A stretch of 64,000 nucleotides of DNA from Dactylosporangium sp. AC04546 (GTDB lineage Bacteria > Actinomycetota > Actinomycetes > Mycobacteriales > Micromonosporaceae), in NCBI RefSeq assembly GCF_022095675.1, contig NZ_JAHYSG010000025.1, positions 1 through 64,000 of the forward strand, in the 5' to 3' direction. A model generated the notes under the pieces. The model ran no database searches, was not told the DNA's origin, and was given only the letters and a program-made list of their open reading frames with translations. The stretch's first letter is position 1, and every line of letters starts with the position of its first letter. This document shows, in pieces, positions 24,985-36,199 of the stretch. Made by a program: the position numbers and the translations under genes.

Positions 24985-25593
24985 ACAGGTCCGCGCTGCG
25001 CGGGCAGCCGGGTCGAGCACGCCGCCGCTCATCGAGATCGCCTCGTCGAGCAGGGCCGGCTCCCGGGTCCGCTGGAAGGCCTCGCCCAGCACGTTGGCGA
25101 GGTTGCCGTCATGATCGACCCAGGTCGCGGGGTCCTCCTGCCAGGCCTGCCGGAACAATGCCAGCGCCTCGTTGAGGTCCGTCGGCTCGCCGGCGGTGGC
25201 GTACCGGTCGTCCAGACTGATCGCCAGGTGGCTGAGGCAGCGGCCGAGGTCCGGCGACCCTTCGGCGCACGCCTGGACGGCCCGGCGGCCGGTGGTCACT
25301 GCCTCCTCCAGCAGGTCCCGGCGCCCGTCGAGCTTGGCGAGGTCGCGCAGGCTGGTCCCGAGGAAGCTGAGCGTCAACGGGTAGCTCGGGCTGCTCGCCG
25401 GCATGACCGTCACCAGCCGACGGAACACGGCCACCAGCGATTCGAGGTCGGCCCGCGCCTGGCTGCTCCGGTGCCGCCGCTGGAGGCTCGCGGCCAGGTT
25501 GCCGAGCCGGTCCGGTAGGTCCGGGTCGTCCTCGTCGGTGAGCTCGACGGCCCGGCCGAACAGCTCGACGGCCTCGGTCAGCGAGTCACGGGC
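24985..25593 (-). pseudogene. Orphan TPR gene fragment
   Basis: On the minus strand this stretch encodes a good tetratricopeptide protein (LTEAVELFGRAVELTDEDDP, RADLESLVAVFRRLV, LLEEAVTTGRRAVQACAEGSP, DLNEALALFRQAWQEDP, LLDEAISM) of about 195 residues. No convincing start exists: the only upstream in-frame GTG (25650) lies inside the CHAT gene. No stop appears before the frame runs antisense into the CATRA gene at 24984. It therefore looks like a remnant of a second TPR or TPR-CHAT gene cut at both ends, in a different frame from the intact one next door. Confidence 0.6.
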
Positions 25594-28558
25594 CGAAGTG
25601 GACGTGTGACGCCCACAGCTCCGGCCGGCGGGCGACGGCGCGGTCCGCACGCAGCGCCCGTACCGTCTCGTGGAGGGCGGTGGCCGGTGAGGTGTCCACC
25701 GTGAGGCGGCGGTAGAGGTTTCTGGCCAGCGTCGGTGCCCACGCGTCGCTGATCGGCCACAGGGTCGCGATCGTGTGCGGGTAGCCGGCCAGCTGGAACG
25801 CCGACGCGAGGTGGATCGGCTCGTCCAGCGAGGTCAGCGGTACCGCGGCCGTCGTGCACGACGACAGCACCGCCAGGTGGGCGCCGCTGAGCTCGGTCCC
25901 GGTCAGCTGCCGCACGGTCAGCGGCCGGTCGTGCAGGGCCAGGAAGCTGCCGCTCGGGTCCGCCGGGTCGACCTGCGCGTGGCACGCGAAGTGCACCCAG
26001 CCGGTCGCCGGCAGCAGCCGGGCGACGGCCTCGTTCGTCGCCTGCGGACCGAGGAGCGCGGGTGTGCCGGCGGGCAGGAGCCGCTGCACGGCGCGGGCCT
26101 CGTCCTCGGCGGAGGCCAGGGTGACGTGCTCGTCGAGCCGGTTCACGCCGACGACGGCGGCTGCCGTCGCGGCCGCCGGCCGGTCGTGCCGGCGGACGTG
26201 GTGGAGTGCCCGCACTGTGGGGATGTACGACGACACGACGCGGTCGAGCGCCGCGTCGCCGCTGCCGTCGTGGCGGCCCGCGGCGTGCAGCGGCAGGACC
26301 GACGTCAGCCCGGTGGGCATCCACCAGATCCGGGGCCAGGGGCCGCCGGCCTGGACCGGCCGGTGCCCGAGATGATCCAGGACAGGTCCGACGGTCGTCT
26401 CCCAGAGCCAGTCCAGCACGCCGGTGACCAGGCCGGGTTCGGCCGTTGCGTCCGTGTTCAGCACCGCCAGCCGGTTGGCCTGGTCGGTGACGTCGTCCCG
26501 GGTCAGCCAAGGGAGCGCCAGGTAGCCCGCGTCGTGCGCCGACAGCAGTAGCGCACCGCAGCCGTGCTCGGTGACGATCGGGGCGACGACGGTGCCGTCG
26601 CCGGCGGCGGCGTGCAGCTGCTCGATGGTGGGCGGCAGCCCGAACCGGTCGAAGCCCGGCAGCTCGCGGACCCGGTCGAGCAGGCCGGGCCAGTCGGCCG
26701 AGGCCTGGGCGCGCAGCGTGCCGGCCCGGCGGGCCGGTGCCGTGGTCCGGTCGGCGTCGTCGGGCTCGCGGTTGAGGATCTGCCGCAGCCGGGTCACCTC
26801 CTCGGCCAGGTCCGGGTGTGCCTGCCGCAGGGCGACGAGGTCGCCGCGGGTCTCCAGCGCCTGGCTCAACAGGATGCCGCGCGTCGCTTCGAGGCCGACC
26901 CAGGCGTCGGCGGCGGCGGTCTCCTCGGGCGACGAGTGCAGCAGGGACCATGCCGCCAGCGGGCCGAGTCCCTGCACGCCGCTGATGCGGGAGCGCCGGT
27001 CCTCCAGGGTCAGCCCGCGAGTGGCGACCTGCGGCAGCAGCGCGGTCATCACCTCGAGCGCATCGCGGGCCTCGTCCCAGCGCGACCGCAGCGCGGCGGC
27101 GTTCAACCAGGTCAGAGCGCACCACGAGCGGACGGCGGGCCGGGCGGTGGTACTGAGGGCGCCGCGCCGCCCCACCGTGATGATCTCGTCGGCGTCGGCG
27201 GTGTCGCCGGTCCGGCCGTACCTGCTGTGCAACGCCTCGGCCAGGCTGAACAGGTCCGACGCCGACCCGGGATGGCCGGCCGGCGCGACCGCCATGGCGG
27301 CGCGGATCAGGTCGACTGCCTCGTTCACGTCGTCGAGGTTGCCGGCGTGCTCGAACCGCAGGCGCAACGCGAGGCTCGCGATCGCCAGGCAGTTCGACTC
27401 GTCGGGATGGCCGCCGGCGGTCAGCTCCACGGCGGTGCGGGCGGTCCGCACGGCCTCGTCGAGGTCGGCGGGTGCGCCGACCGCCTCGAAGCGGGTCAGC
27501 AGGGTGGTGACCAGGTCGCTCAGGTGCAGAGCGGTGTCGAAGTGGCCGGCCGGGGTGGCACGCACGGCTGTTCTCGCGGCATCGACCGCCTCGTCGAGGT
27601 CGGCCGGGTCCTGCGTGCGGTGGAATGCCGTCCGGAGCGTCTTGGCCAGGTTCGACGCCGCGATCGTGAGCTGCTGGACGGCGTACCGTCCGTCGATCGC
27701 GGCGACGGCGTCCCGGTGCAGCCGTACCGCCTCGTCGAGGTCGGCGCGGTCGCCGGCGTGGTCGAACCGCATGATCAGCGTGCTGCCGAGGTTGAGCTGC
27801 ATCCGGTCCAGCTCCGGATGGCCGGGGTCGGTCTCGCTGAGCATCGCCCGCCCGGCCCGCACCGCCGCGTCCAGGTCGTCGGGGTTTCCCGCCCGCTCGA
27901 ACCGGGTTCGCAGCGCGCCGCAGAGGTTCGACAGGGCCGCCGGCCGGTCGGGGTGGCCGGCCGGCAGCAGGTCCGCCACGGCCCGCATGAGCCGGATGGT
28001 CTCGTCGAGGTCGGCCGCCCGGCCGCCCCGCTCGTGCCGGGTCCACAGCGTGAGCGCCAGGTTCGTGAGGCTTCCCGGGCGATCGGGGTGGCCGTCGTCG
28101 GCGGACGCGACGACGGCCACCCGCCCGTACCGCTCGGCGTCGTCGAGGTCGGCCGGGTCGCTGCCGTCCAGCTCGTACCGCGTCCGCAGGGCACTGCCGA
28201 GGCTGGAGAACATCGCGGCCAGGCGCGGCTCGTCGACGGCGCTCAGGTCCGCGGCGGCCCGGCCGCTGCTGATCGCCTCGTCGAGGGCGGCCCGGTCGTC
28301 GGTCCGCTCGAACCGCTCCAGCAGGGCGCCGCTCAGGTTGCACAGGTACATCGGCCGGTCCGGGCTCTCCGGCGCAGTGCGGTCGACCACCCGGCGCAGC
28401 AGTTGCGTCGCCCGGTCCAGCTGCGCAGGGTCGGCGACCCGGTACGGGTCCTGCAGAATGTCGATCGCCTCGTTGTTCCAGCGGGCCACCATCTCCGCGG
28501 TGGCCGCCGACCGCACGCCCCGCACGACCCGCCGAAGACCGTCCAACCACTGCGCCAC
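25586..28558 (-). CDS. TPR-CHAT caspase-like protease
   Basis: 990 residues from GTG 28558. Residues about 25-560 hold tandem 38-45-residue TPR-like units of the form DLDEAVR-x-ARTAV-x4-PAGHPD-x3-L-x2-L. Residues about 690-990 are the CHAT peptidase domain of the caspase clan: H860 in VHFACHAQ and C901 in LAVLSSCTTA form the expected dyad, and the chain ends WASHVHFG, a usual CHAT terminus. Such proteases cleave partner proteins in bacterial conflict systems. It converges on the CATRA operon, which is named for this association, so it is the likely effector or activator. A perfect 16-bp hairpin separates it from the chitinase upstream. Confidence 0.88.
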   Translation of the reverse strand: MAQWLDGLRRVVRGVRSAATAEMVARWNNEAIDILQDPYRVADPAQLDRATQLLRRVVDRTAPESPDRPMYLCNLSGALLERFERTDDRAALDEAISSGRAAADLSAVDEPRLAAMFSSLGSALRTRYELDGSDPADLDDAERYGRVAVVASADDGHPDRPGSLTNLALTLWTRHERGGRAADLDETIRLMRAVADLLPAGHPDRPAALSNLCGALRTRFERAGNPDDLDAAVRAGRAMLSETDPGHPELDRMQLNLGSTLIMRFDHAGDRADLDEAVRLHRDAVAAIDGRYAVQQLTIAASNLAKTLRTAFHRTQDPADLDEAVDAARTAVRATPAGHFDTALHLSDLVTTLLTRFEAVGAPADLDEAVRTARTAVELTAGGHPDESNCLAIASLALRLRFEHAGNLDDVNEAVDLIRAAMAVAPAGHPGSASDLFSLAEALHSRYGRTGDTADADEIITVGRRGALSTTARPAVRSWCALTWLNAAALRSRWDEARDALEVMTALLPQVATRGLTLEDRRSRISGVQGLGPLAAWSLLHSSPEETAAADAWVGLEATRGILLSQALETRGDLVALRQAHPDLAEEVTRLRQILNREPDDADRTTAPARRAGTLRAQASADWPGLLDRVRELPGFDRFGLPPTIEQLHAAAGDGTVVAPIVTEHGCGALLLSAHDAGYLALPWLTRDDVTDQANRLAVLNTDATAEPGLVTGVLDWLWETTVGPVLDHLGHRPVQAGGPWPRIWWMPTGLTSVLPLHAAGRHDGSGDAALDRVVSSYIPTVRALHHVRRHDRPAAATAAAVVGVNRLDEHVTLASAEDEARAVQRLLPAGTPALLGPQATNEAVARLLPATGWVHFACHAQVDPADPSGSFLALHDRPLTVRQLTGTELSGAHLAVLSSCTTAAVPLTSLDEPIHLASAFQLAGYPHTIATLWPISDAWAPTLARNLYRRLTVDTSPATALHETVRALRADRAVARRPELWASHVHFGP

Positions 28559-28602
28559 GGCGCAACCGTGCGTCGTCCGGCCGCGCCGCGTCAAGCACCG
28601 GA

Positions 28603-28635
28603 CCCGGCCGCGGTCCGCAGCGGACCGCGGCCGGG
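28603..28635 (-). terminator. Hairpin terminator after chitinase gene
   Basis: CCCGGCCGCGGTCCGC (28603-28618) and its exact complement (28620-28635) form a 16-bp perfect stem around one base. It lies 12 bp after the chitinase stop and 45 bp before the TPR-CHAT start. There is no U-tract, which is common for actinomycete terminators, so it should insulate the two minus-strand genes. Confidence 0.75.
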
Positions 28636-28647
28636 GGAGTGCGCGTG

Positions 28648-30933
28648 CTACAGGCCCGTGTGCAGGGCGGTCATCAGGGTGCCCGACGTGGTGTCGCCGG
28701 ACATCTCCCAGATCATGCCGCCCAGCAGGCCGCGCTGCTTGAGCCAGGCCGTCTTGCGCTCGATCGACCAGGCGTCGTCGTACGTCCACCACTGGCCGCC
28801 CGCGCCCGTGTAGCAGTACGTCGAGACGGACTGGGTGTCGTGGTACACCGTGCAGCCCGGGACCATGGCCAGGAGGTTGCTGTAGCCGCGGGTGCCGGCC
28901 TCCTCCGCGAACTGGCCCGGGGCGGCGCCCGTCGCGGTCTGCCACTCGCCGTTGACGCCGCCGGCCGCGACGCCCTGCCAGCCGCGGCCGTAGAAGGCGA
29001 AGCCCACCGTGAGCTGGCGCGGGTTGACGCCGGCCTGGGTGTACGTGTCGACGGCGCGCTCGACGCTGAACGTGAACGAATACGGGTCCTGGGCGTCGGC
29101 GTAGAGGTTGCCCTGGTGGCCGGTGCGGCCGGGCTCCCACGAGTTGTCGCTGCCGGCGCCGTGGAAGTCGTATCCCTGCACGTTGGCGAAGTCGAGCGAG
29201 TCGAACACGCTCGGCGTGCCGTCGGCGCGGGTGATGTCCCAGCCGGCGGCGATCTTCGCCGGGTCGGCCGGGGTGAAGGCGGTCAGCAGGTACCGCTTGC
29301 CCTGCGGCGTGCCGAGCTCGTCGAGCTGGCGGCGGAACTCGGCCAGCAGGGCGGTGTTGTTGGCCTTGTCCTGCGGGCCCCAGTGGTTGCCGGGGTGGCC
29401 CTCGGCGCCCGGCCACTCCCAGTCGAGGTCGATGCCGTCGAAGATGCCGGCCGCGACGCCCGGGCCGCCGGCGCCGCCGGCGAGCGGGAGGTTGCCCTTG
29501 ATGTACATGTCGATGCAGGAGCGCACGAACTTCTCCCGGGACGCCGGGGTGGCCGCGGCGTCGGCGAAGAACTTCGAGTAGGTCCAGCCGCCGATCGAGA
29601 TGAGCACCTTCAGGTTCGGATACTTGGCCTTGAGCTTGCGCAGCTGGTTGTAGTTGCCGCGCAGGGTCTCCCAGCCGGTGTCGGCGACCCCGTCGACGGA
29701 CTGGGCCGCGCTGAACGGCCGCCCGTAGTCGGCGTCCGCGTCGCCGGCGCCGGTGCCCTGGTCGGGGTCCTGCGGGTTCTGCGTCGTGCCGCGGGTGACG
29801 CCCTGCAGGCAGGTGAGGTTGACCGGGTCGAGGTTGGCGAACGCGTAGTTGAGGTGGGTCAGCTTCGCCGCCGCGCCCGACGTGTCGAGGTTCTTCACGA
29901 AGTACTGCCGGCCGTAGATGCCCCACTGGACGAAATACCCCACCTTCGCGTAGCTGCCACTGCCGACGGAGTCGTCGGTCGTGACCGTCACCGCGGCGCT
30001 CGGCGGGGAGGTGTTGTCGTACCCGTCGCGCGCCCGAACGGTGAAACTGTACGAAGTGAGCGGTGTCAGCCCGGTGACGGTCGCATTCAGCGAGGTCACT
30101 GTCGCCGCGAGCGTGCTGCCGCGGTACACCTCATAGGCCGAGATCCCGCTCGGGTCGGTGACCGCGTTCCAGGCGAGCGTCACGGTCGTGGCGGTGCGGC
30201 CGGTCGAGCGCAGGTTGCCGGGCGCGGGCGGCGCCGCCGTGTCGTCGGCCGGGTTGAGCGTCGAGGTGGTGACGGGCGTGCTGTCCGCCGAGACGTTCCC
30301 GCGCGTGTCCTTCGCCTTGACGGTGAAGGTGTACTGCGAGTTCGGCGTGAGCCCGGCGATCGTCGCCTGCGGGGACGTGACCGACGCCTTGACCGTCCCG
30401 CCCTGGTAGACGTCGTACGAGGCGATCGGGAAGTCCGTAGGCGCCGCCGCCGTCCAGCGCAGCGACACGGTCCGGGTGGTGCGCCCGGCGACGGTCAGCC
30501 CGGTGGGGGCGTTCGGCGCCCGGTCGGCGCTGCCGTCGCACTTGTTGCCGTTGATGCGGCAGTTGAGCGGTTCGGCGTTGGTGCCGGTGGCGATGAACCA
30601 GAAGCTGTACGGTTCGGTGGTGCCGCCCGCCGGTACGGTGCCGTTGTAGTGTGCGTTGACCACGGTGACGTGGTTGCCGGTGCGGGTGACCGTGCCGTGG
30701 TAGCCGGTGCCGACGGTCAGCCCGGCCGGCACGTCGAACTCGAGCGTCCATCCCGTGACGGCCGCGCTGGTGGGGTTGCTGACGACGTACTTGTCGACCC
30801 AGTAGGAGCCGTAGTTGGCCGCCGAGAAGCTGGCGGTGAGCCCGGCGGGTGCGGCGTGGGCGGGCGCCGGCACCGCGACGAGCGCGGTGGTGACGAGGAG
30901 CAGAGTGGCGGCGAGATGCCTGATGGGGTGCAC
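28648..30933 (-). CDS. Secreted chitinase: CBM2, two FN3, GH18
   Basis: 761 residues from GTG 30933 behind AAAGGAGG. Signal peptide to about residue 28 (PAHAAPAG). CBM2 carbohydrate-binding domain about 29-136 with a Cys pair (NCRINGNKCDG). Fibronectin III domains about 140-230 and 237-325. GH18 domain about 328-761: SIGGW, DGIDLDWEWP with catalytic Glu at 506, and late WTYDDAWSIERKTAWLKQRGLLGGMIWEMSGD. Hydrolyses chitin outside the cell by substrate-assisted retention. The palindrome AGGAAAGTTTCCT upstream is a candidate regulatory site. Domain order is the common actinomycete ChiC/ChiD-like layout. Confidence 0.93.
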   Translation of the reverse strand: MHPIRHLAATLLLVTTALVAVPAPAHAAPAGLTASFSAANYGSYWVDKYVVSNPTSAAVTGWTLEFDVPAGLTVGTGYHGTVTRTGNHVTVVNAHYNGTVPAGGTTEPYSFWFIATGTNAEPLNCRINGNKCDGSADRAPNAPTGLTVAGRTTRTVSLRWTAAAPTDFPIASYDVYQGGTVKASVTSPQATIAGLTPNSQYTFTVKAKDTRGNVSADSTPVTTSTLNPADDTAAPPAPGNLRSTGRTATTVTLAWNAVTDPSGISAYEVYRGSTLAATVTSLNATVTGLTPLTSYSFTVRARDGYDNTSPPSAAVTVTTDDSVGSGSYAKVGYFVQWGIYGRQYFVKNLDTSGAAAKLTHLNYAFANLDPVNLTCLQGVTRGTTQNPQDPDQGTGAGDADADYGRPFSAAQSVDGVADTGWETLRGNYNQLRKLKAKYPNLKVLISIGGWTYSKFFADAAATPASREKFVRSCIDMYIKGNLPLAGGAGGPGVAAGIFDGIDLDWEWPGAEGHPGNHWGPQDKANNTALLAEFRRQLDELGTPQGKRYLLTAFTPADPAKIAAGWDITRADGTPSVFDSLDFANVQGYDFHGAGSDNSWEPGRTGHQGNLYADAQDPYSFTFSVERAVDTYTQAGVNPRQLTVGFAFYGRGWQGVAAGGVNGEWQTATGAAPGQFAEEAGTRGYSNLLAMVPGCTVYHDTQSVSTYCYTGAGGQWWTYDDAWSIERKTAWLKQRGLLGGMIWEMSGDTTSGTLMTALHTGL

Positions 30934-30946
30934 TCATTCCTCCTTT

Positions 30947-30959
30947 AGGAAAGTTTCCT
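30947..30959. promoter_or_regulatory. Palindrome upstream of chitinase gene
   Basis: AGGAAAGTTTCCT, a 13-bp palindrome with a single central base, 13 bp before the chitinase start and overlapping its ribosome site region (AAAGGAGG). A binding protein here would block transcription or translation of the chitinase; the divergent RNA methylase gene starts 51 bp away. Confidence 0.4.
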
Positions 30960-31010
30960 GTTAGTTTCGGCCCATCAAGCGACGAATGTCAATGTGCTAA
31001 GAGATTGGGA

Positions 31011-31847
31011 GTGACGACGACGGGCCGGACGCTGAGGATCACCACCAGGAACGCGACGTTCCAGCAGTGGCAGGCGGCGCTCACCAACCGAGGCAAGCGG
31101 CACCGGGCCGGCGAGTTCGTCGTCCAGGGGGTGCGGCCGATCAGCCTCGCCGTGGAGCACGGCTGGCCCGTCCGGGCGCTGCTCTTCGCCGAGGAGCAGA
31201 CCCTGTCCCGCTGGGCCCGCGGCATCCTCGACCGGGCCGGCGGCGCCACCCGCGTCGCCCTCGCGCCCGAGCTCCTGCACGAGCTCGGGGGCAAGGAGGA
31301 CGAGGTTCCCGAGCTGCTCGCCGTGGTCGGCCTGCGCGGCGACGACCTCGCCCGCATCCCGGCCGGTCCGGACATGTTCGTCGTGGTCTTCGACCGGCCC
31401 ACGACCCCGGGCAACATCGGCACGCTGATCCGCTCCGCGGACGCCCTCGGCGCGTCCGGCGTGGTGATCACCGGGCACGCCGCGGACCCCTACGACCCCA
31501 AGGCGGTGCGGGCCAGCACCGGATCACTGTTCGCCCTGCCCGTGGTCCGCGTCTCCGGCCATCGCGAGGTGCTCGACTGGGCCGCCGCGCTCCGGGCGCG
31601 GGACATCGCCGTCGAGATCCTCGGCACCGACGAGCACGGCGACACCGACCTCGCCGGGCACGACCTCACCGGTGCCAGGATCGTCGCGATCGGCAACGAG
31701 ACCCAGGGCCTCAGCGCCGGCTGGCGGCAGTCCTGCGACCGGATGCTGCGCATCCCGATCGGCGGGTCCGCCAGCTCCCTCAACGCGGCCGCGGCCGGGA
31801 CGATCGTGCTCTACGAGGCGGCCCGGCAGCGCGCGGCCGCGGTGTGA
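31011..31847 (+). CDS. SpoU/TrmH-family RNA 2'-O-methyltransferase
   Basis: 278 residues from GTG 31011 (TTG 31005 possible). Residues about 15-100 form the SpoU substrate-binding region (FVVQGVRPISLAVEHGWPV). The SPOUT knot motifs follow: TPGNIGTLIRSADALGASGVV (motif 1, with Asn and Arg), IVAIGNETQGLS (motif 2) and IPIGGSASSLNAAAAGTIVLYEA (motif 3, with SLN). It methylates a ribose 2'-hydroxyl in rRNA or tRNA; related actinomycete proteins include thiostrepton-resistance methylases, but the target here is not identifiable. Stands alone. Confidence 0.88.
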   Translation: MTTTGRTLRITTRNATFQQWQAALTNRGKRHRAGEFVVQGVRPISLAVEHGWPVRALLFAEEQTLSRWARGILDRAGGATRVALAPELLHELGGKEDEVPELLAVVGLRGDDLARIPAGPDMFVVVFDRPTTPGNIGTLIRSADALGASGVVITGHAADPYDPKAVRASTGSLFALPVVRVSGHREVLDWAAALRARDIAVEILGTDEHGDTDLAGHDLTGARIVAIGNETQGLSAGWRQSCDRMLRIPIGGSASSLNAAAAGTIVLYEAARQRAAAV

Positions 31848-32006
31848 TCGCAGGCGCGGTCACAGCCCGAGCCGCGGGCGCAACCAGCTGGCGGATCGCG
31901 TCGTCGGCCTCGGGGGCGCGCCCGGCCATCATCTGGCCACGCGCGGTAGGGGCCGTCGTCGCCGCGCGGGTAGGCGACGGCGGCGGGCTGGCCGTTCGCG
32001 CCCGGT

Positions 32007-32540
32007 TCACCTCGGGAAGAGTCGCTCGACGGCGGCGACGACCGCCGCCCGGCGAGCGGCCAGGAACGCGTCGTCGCGGGGCGTGACGCCGGCCCACGAC
32101 ATCGCGATCTGGTTGACGAACATGAGCACGTCGAGCGGGTCCCAGGCCGGGTCCAGCTGCCCGGCCTCCTGGGCCGCGCGCAGCTGCTCGACCTTGCGCG
32201 TCACGGACGCCTGGACCGGGTTGGGGGCATCCGGCGTCAGCTCCAGCTGACCCCACCGCATGAGCCGGAACCGCTCGGGGTGGGCCGTGAAGTAGTCGTG
32301 GACGCGGCCGGCGTAGCCGGGCAGGTCCGCCGGGTCCAGTCGGGTCGCCTCGGCCACGGCCGCGAGCTCCCGCTCGGCGACGAACCGGTAGAGCGCCTCC
32401 TTGCTGCGGAAGTAGGCGTAGACCCGCTCCTTGCTCGTTCGGGCACTCCTGGCGATGCGCTCGACGCGGGCCCCGGCGATCCCGTGCTGGGAGAACTCGG
32501 CGACCGCCGCGGCGATGATGCGGTCGCCGGTGGAGTCCAT
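32007..32540 (-). CDS. TetR family regulator of the adjacent aldo/keto reductase
   Basis: 177 residues from ATG 32540. Helix-turn-helix in DRIIAAAVAEFSQHGIAGARVERIARSARTSKERVYAYFRSKEALYRFV, with a C-terminal TetR_C-type domain (HPERFRLMRWGQLE). A longer reading to 32669 would swallow the operators and the divergent gene and is rejected. Two CGAACC-N4-GGTTCG sites lie between it and the reductase gene, fitting a self-repressor that also represses the reductase. Confidence 0.87.
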   Translation of the reverse strand: MDSTGDRIIAAAVAEFSQHGIAGARVERIARSARTSKERVYAYFRSKEALYRFVAERELAAVAEATRLDPADLPGYAGRVHDYFTAHPERFRLMRWGQLELTPDAPNPVQASVTRKVEQLRAAQEAGQLDPAWDPLDVLMFVNQIAMSWAGVTPRDDAFLAARRAAVVAAVERLFPR

Positions 32541-32552
32541 GCGGCCACGATA

Positions 32553-32606
32553 CCGAACCGTTTGGTTCGGCGACGGTGTACTGTTCGAACCGAACCGTTT
32601 GGTTTG
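32553..32606. promoter_or_regulatory. Twin TetR operators CGAACC-GTTT-GGTTCG
   Basis: CCGAACCGTTTGGTTCGG (32553-32570) has perfect 7-bp arms. CGAACCGTTTGGTTTG (32591-32606) is a second copy with one mismatch and the same GTTT centre. Centres are 37 bp apart, one near each divergent start. Very probably bound by the TetR protein at 32007-32540. Confidence 0.75.
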
Positions 32607-32607
32607 A

Positions 32608-34822
<2,215 letters not shown>

Positions 34823-34826
<4 letters not shown>

Positions 34827-36199
34827 CGGACACCGCCCTGCTCGACGAGGGCGCGCACCTCGGCGTCGCAGTAGAAGCCCTGGCAGCGGCCGTTCATCGC
34901 GCGGGTGCGCCGGCGCAGCCCGTCGAGGTCGGCCGGCGGGATCACCGAGGCGTACGCGTCGCGGATCTCGCCGCGGGTGACCCGCTCGCAGAAGCACACG
35001 ACCCGGCCGTACTCGGGGTCGGCGGCGATCGCCGCCGCGTCCTGGTACGGACGTTGCCCGGCCTCGCCGAGGTTCGGCATGCGCGGCGGCGCCGGCAGGC
35101 CGGGCCGCTCCGTCAGGTCCAGGCGCGACGCGAGCAGCCCGCCGACGTGTTCGGCGATGGCCATCCCGGCGGTGAGGCCGGTCGAGCGGATGCCGCCGAT
35201 CAGCACGTACCGCCGCTCGTCGTCCACGTCGATGAGGTAGTCGCCGCGGTCGATGGCGGCGCGCAGCCCGGCGTAGGTGGCGGTGACCTCCTCGCGCAGC
35301 AGCGCCGGCATCAGCTCCTCGCCCTTGGCCCGCAGGAACGCGAAGCCCGCCTCGGTGGTGCCGGTGGCGGTGCGGTCGTCGAGGTCCTCGGCGGTCGGCC
35401 CGAGCATGACGTTGCCGTAGATGGTGGGGCTGATGAGCACGCCCTTGCCGACCTTCGACGGCACGGGCAGCACGATGCGGGGCGCCATCGGGCGGGCCAG
35501 CTTGTCGAAGACGAGCAGCTCGCCGCGGCGCGGGGTGACGGTGAACCGCTGGTACCCGAAGTGGCCGTCGACGACGTCGGCGCCGAGCCCGGCCGCGTTG
35601 ATCACCCAGCGCGCGCCGATCTCGCCGGACGAGGTGGTGAGCCAGGTCGTCCCGCCGTCGTCGCGGACGCCGGTGACGCGGTGCCCGCGCAGCAGGGTGA
35701 CGCCGCGGTTGACCGCGTCGGTGGCGAGGGCGAGGTTCGTGGTCCAGGTGCAGATGATCGACTCGCCGGGCACCGTGAGGCCGCCGAGCGCGCCCGGCCC
35801 GAGCGCGGGCACCTGGTGGTACACCTGACCGGAATTGATCAGTTCGCAGGCGGTGTAGCCGTTGCGCTCGGCCTTGGCCCGCAGGCCGGGCAGCGCGTCG
35901 AGTTGCTCCTGGGTCCAGGCGACGAGCAGCGCCCCGGTGCGCTCGACCGGGATGCCCGTGGCCGCCGCGTAGTCGCCGAGGAGGTGGTAGCCGCGGGCGA
36001 CGAGCTCGGACTCCAGCGTGCCCGGCGTCGCGTCGAAGCCGGTGTGCAGGATCGCGGTGTTGGCCTTGCTGGTGCCGTCACCGACGTCGGCGCGGCCCTC
36101 GATGAGGACGGTGGAGCATGCGGTACCGCCGAGCAGCCGGGCGACGGCCGCACCGACAATGCCCCCGCCGATCACGGCGACGTCGAAGGTGGGACTCAC
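34823..36199 (-). CDS. Glycerol-3-phosphate-dehydrogenase-like flavoprotein with BFD [2Fe-2S] domain
   Basis: 458 residues from GTG 36199. The DAO-type FAD motif VIGGGIVGAAVARLL is at residues 8-22, followed by SKANTAILHTGFDA, which matches GlpA/L-2-hydroxyglutarate-oxidase-like proteins. After about residue 395 a BFD-like domain has Cys ligands CFCERVTRGE and, about 33 residues on, CQGFYC. Predicted to oxidise a phosphorylated polyol and pass electrons through the iron-sulfur domain. GTGA overlap with the upstream kinase and ATGA with the downstream flavoprotein show tight coupling. Confidence 0.87.

Noticed and set aside
22435..25650. Very long minus-strand open frame across the CATRA gene
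   Set aside because: Only its first 200 codons read as protein (TPR fragment). The remainder is the low-complexity antisense of the CATRA fusion, typical of GC-rich DNA.
27200..28350. Regular DNA repeats that could suggest a CRISPR or tandem array
   Set aside because: They encode the TPR units of the CHAT protein, vary in sequence and length, and keep the reading frame.
31848..32006. Possible C-terminal gene remnant on the minus strand (frame with GQPAAVAYPRGDDGPY)
   Set aside because: A short stretch resembles an enzyme or sigma-factor end, but it has no start, no stable frame and no definable family.
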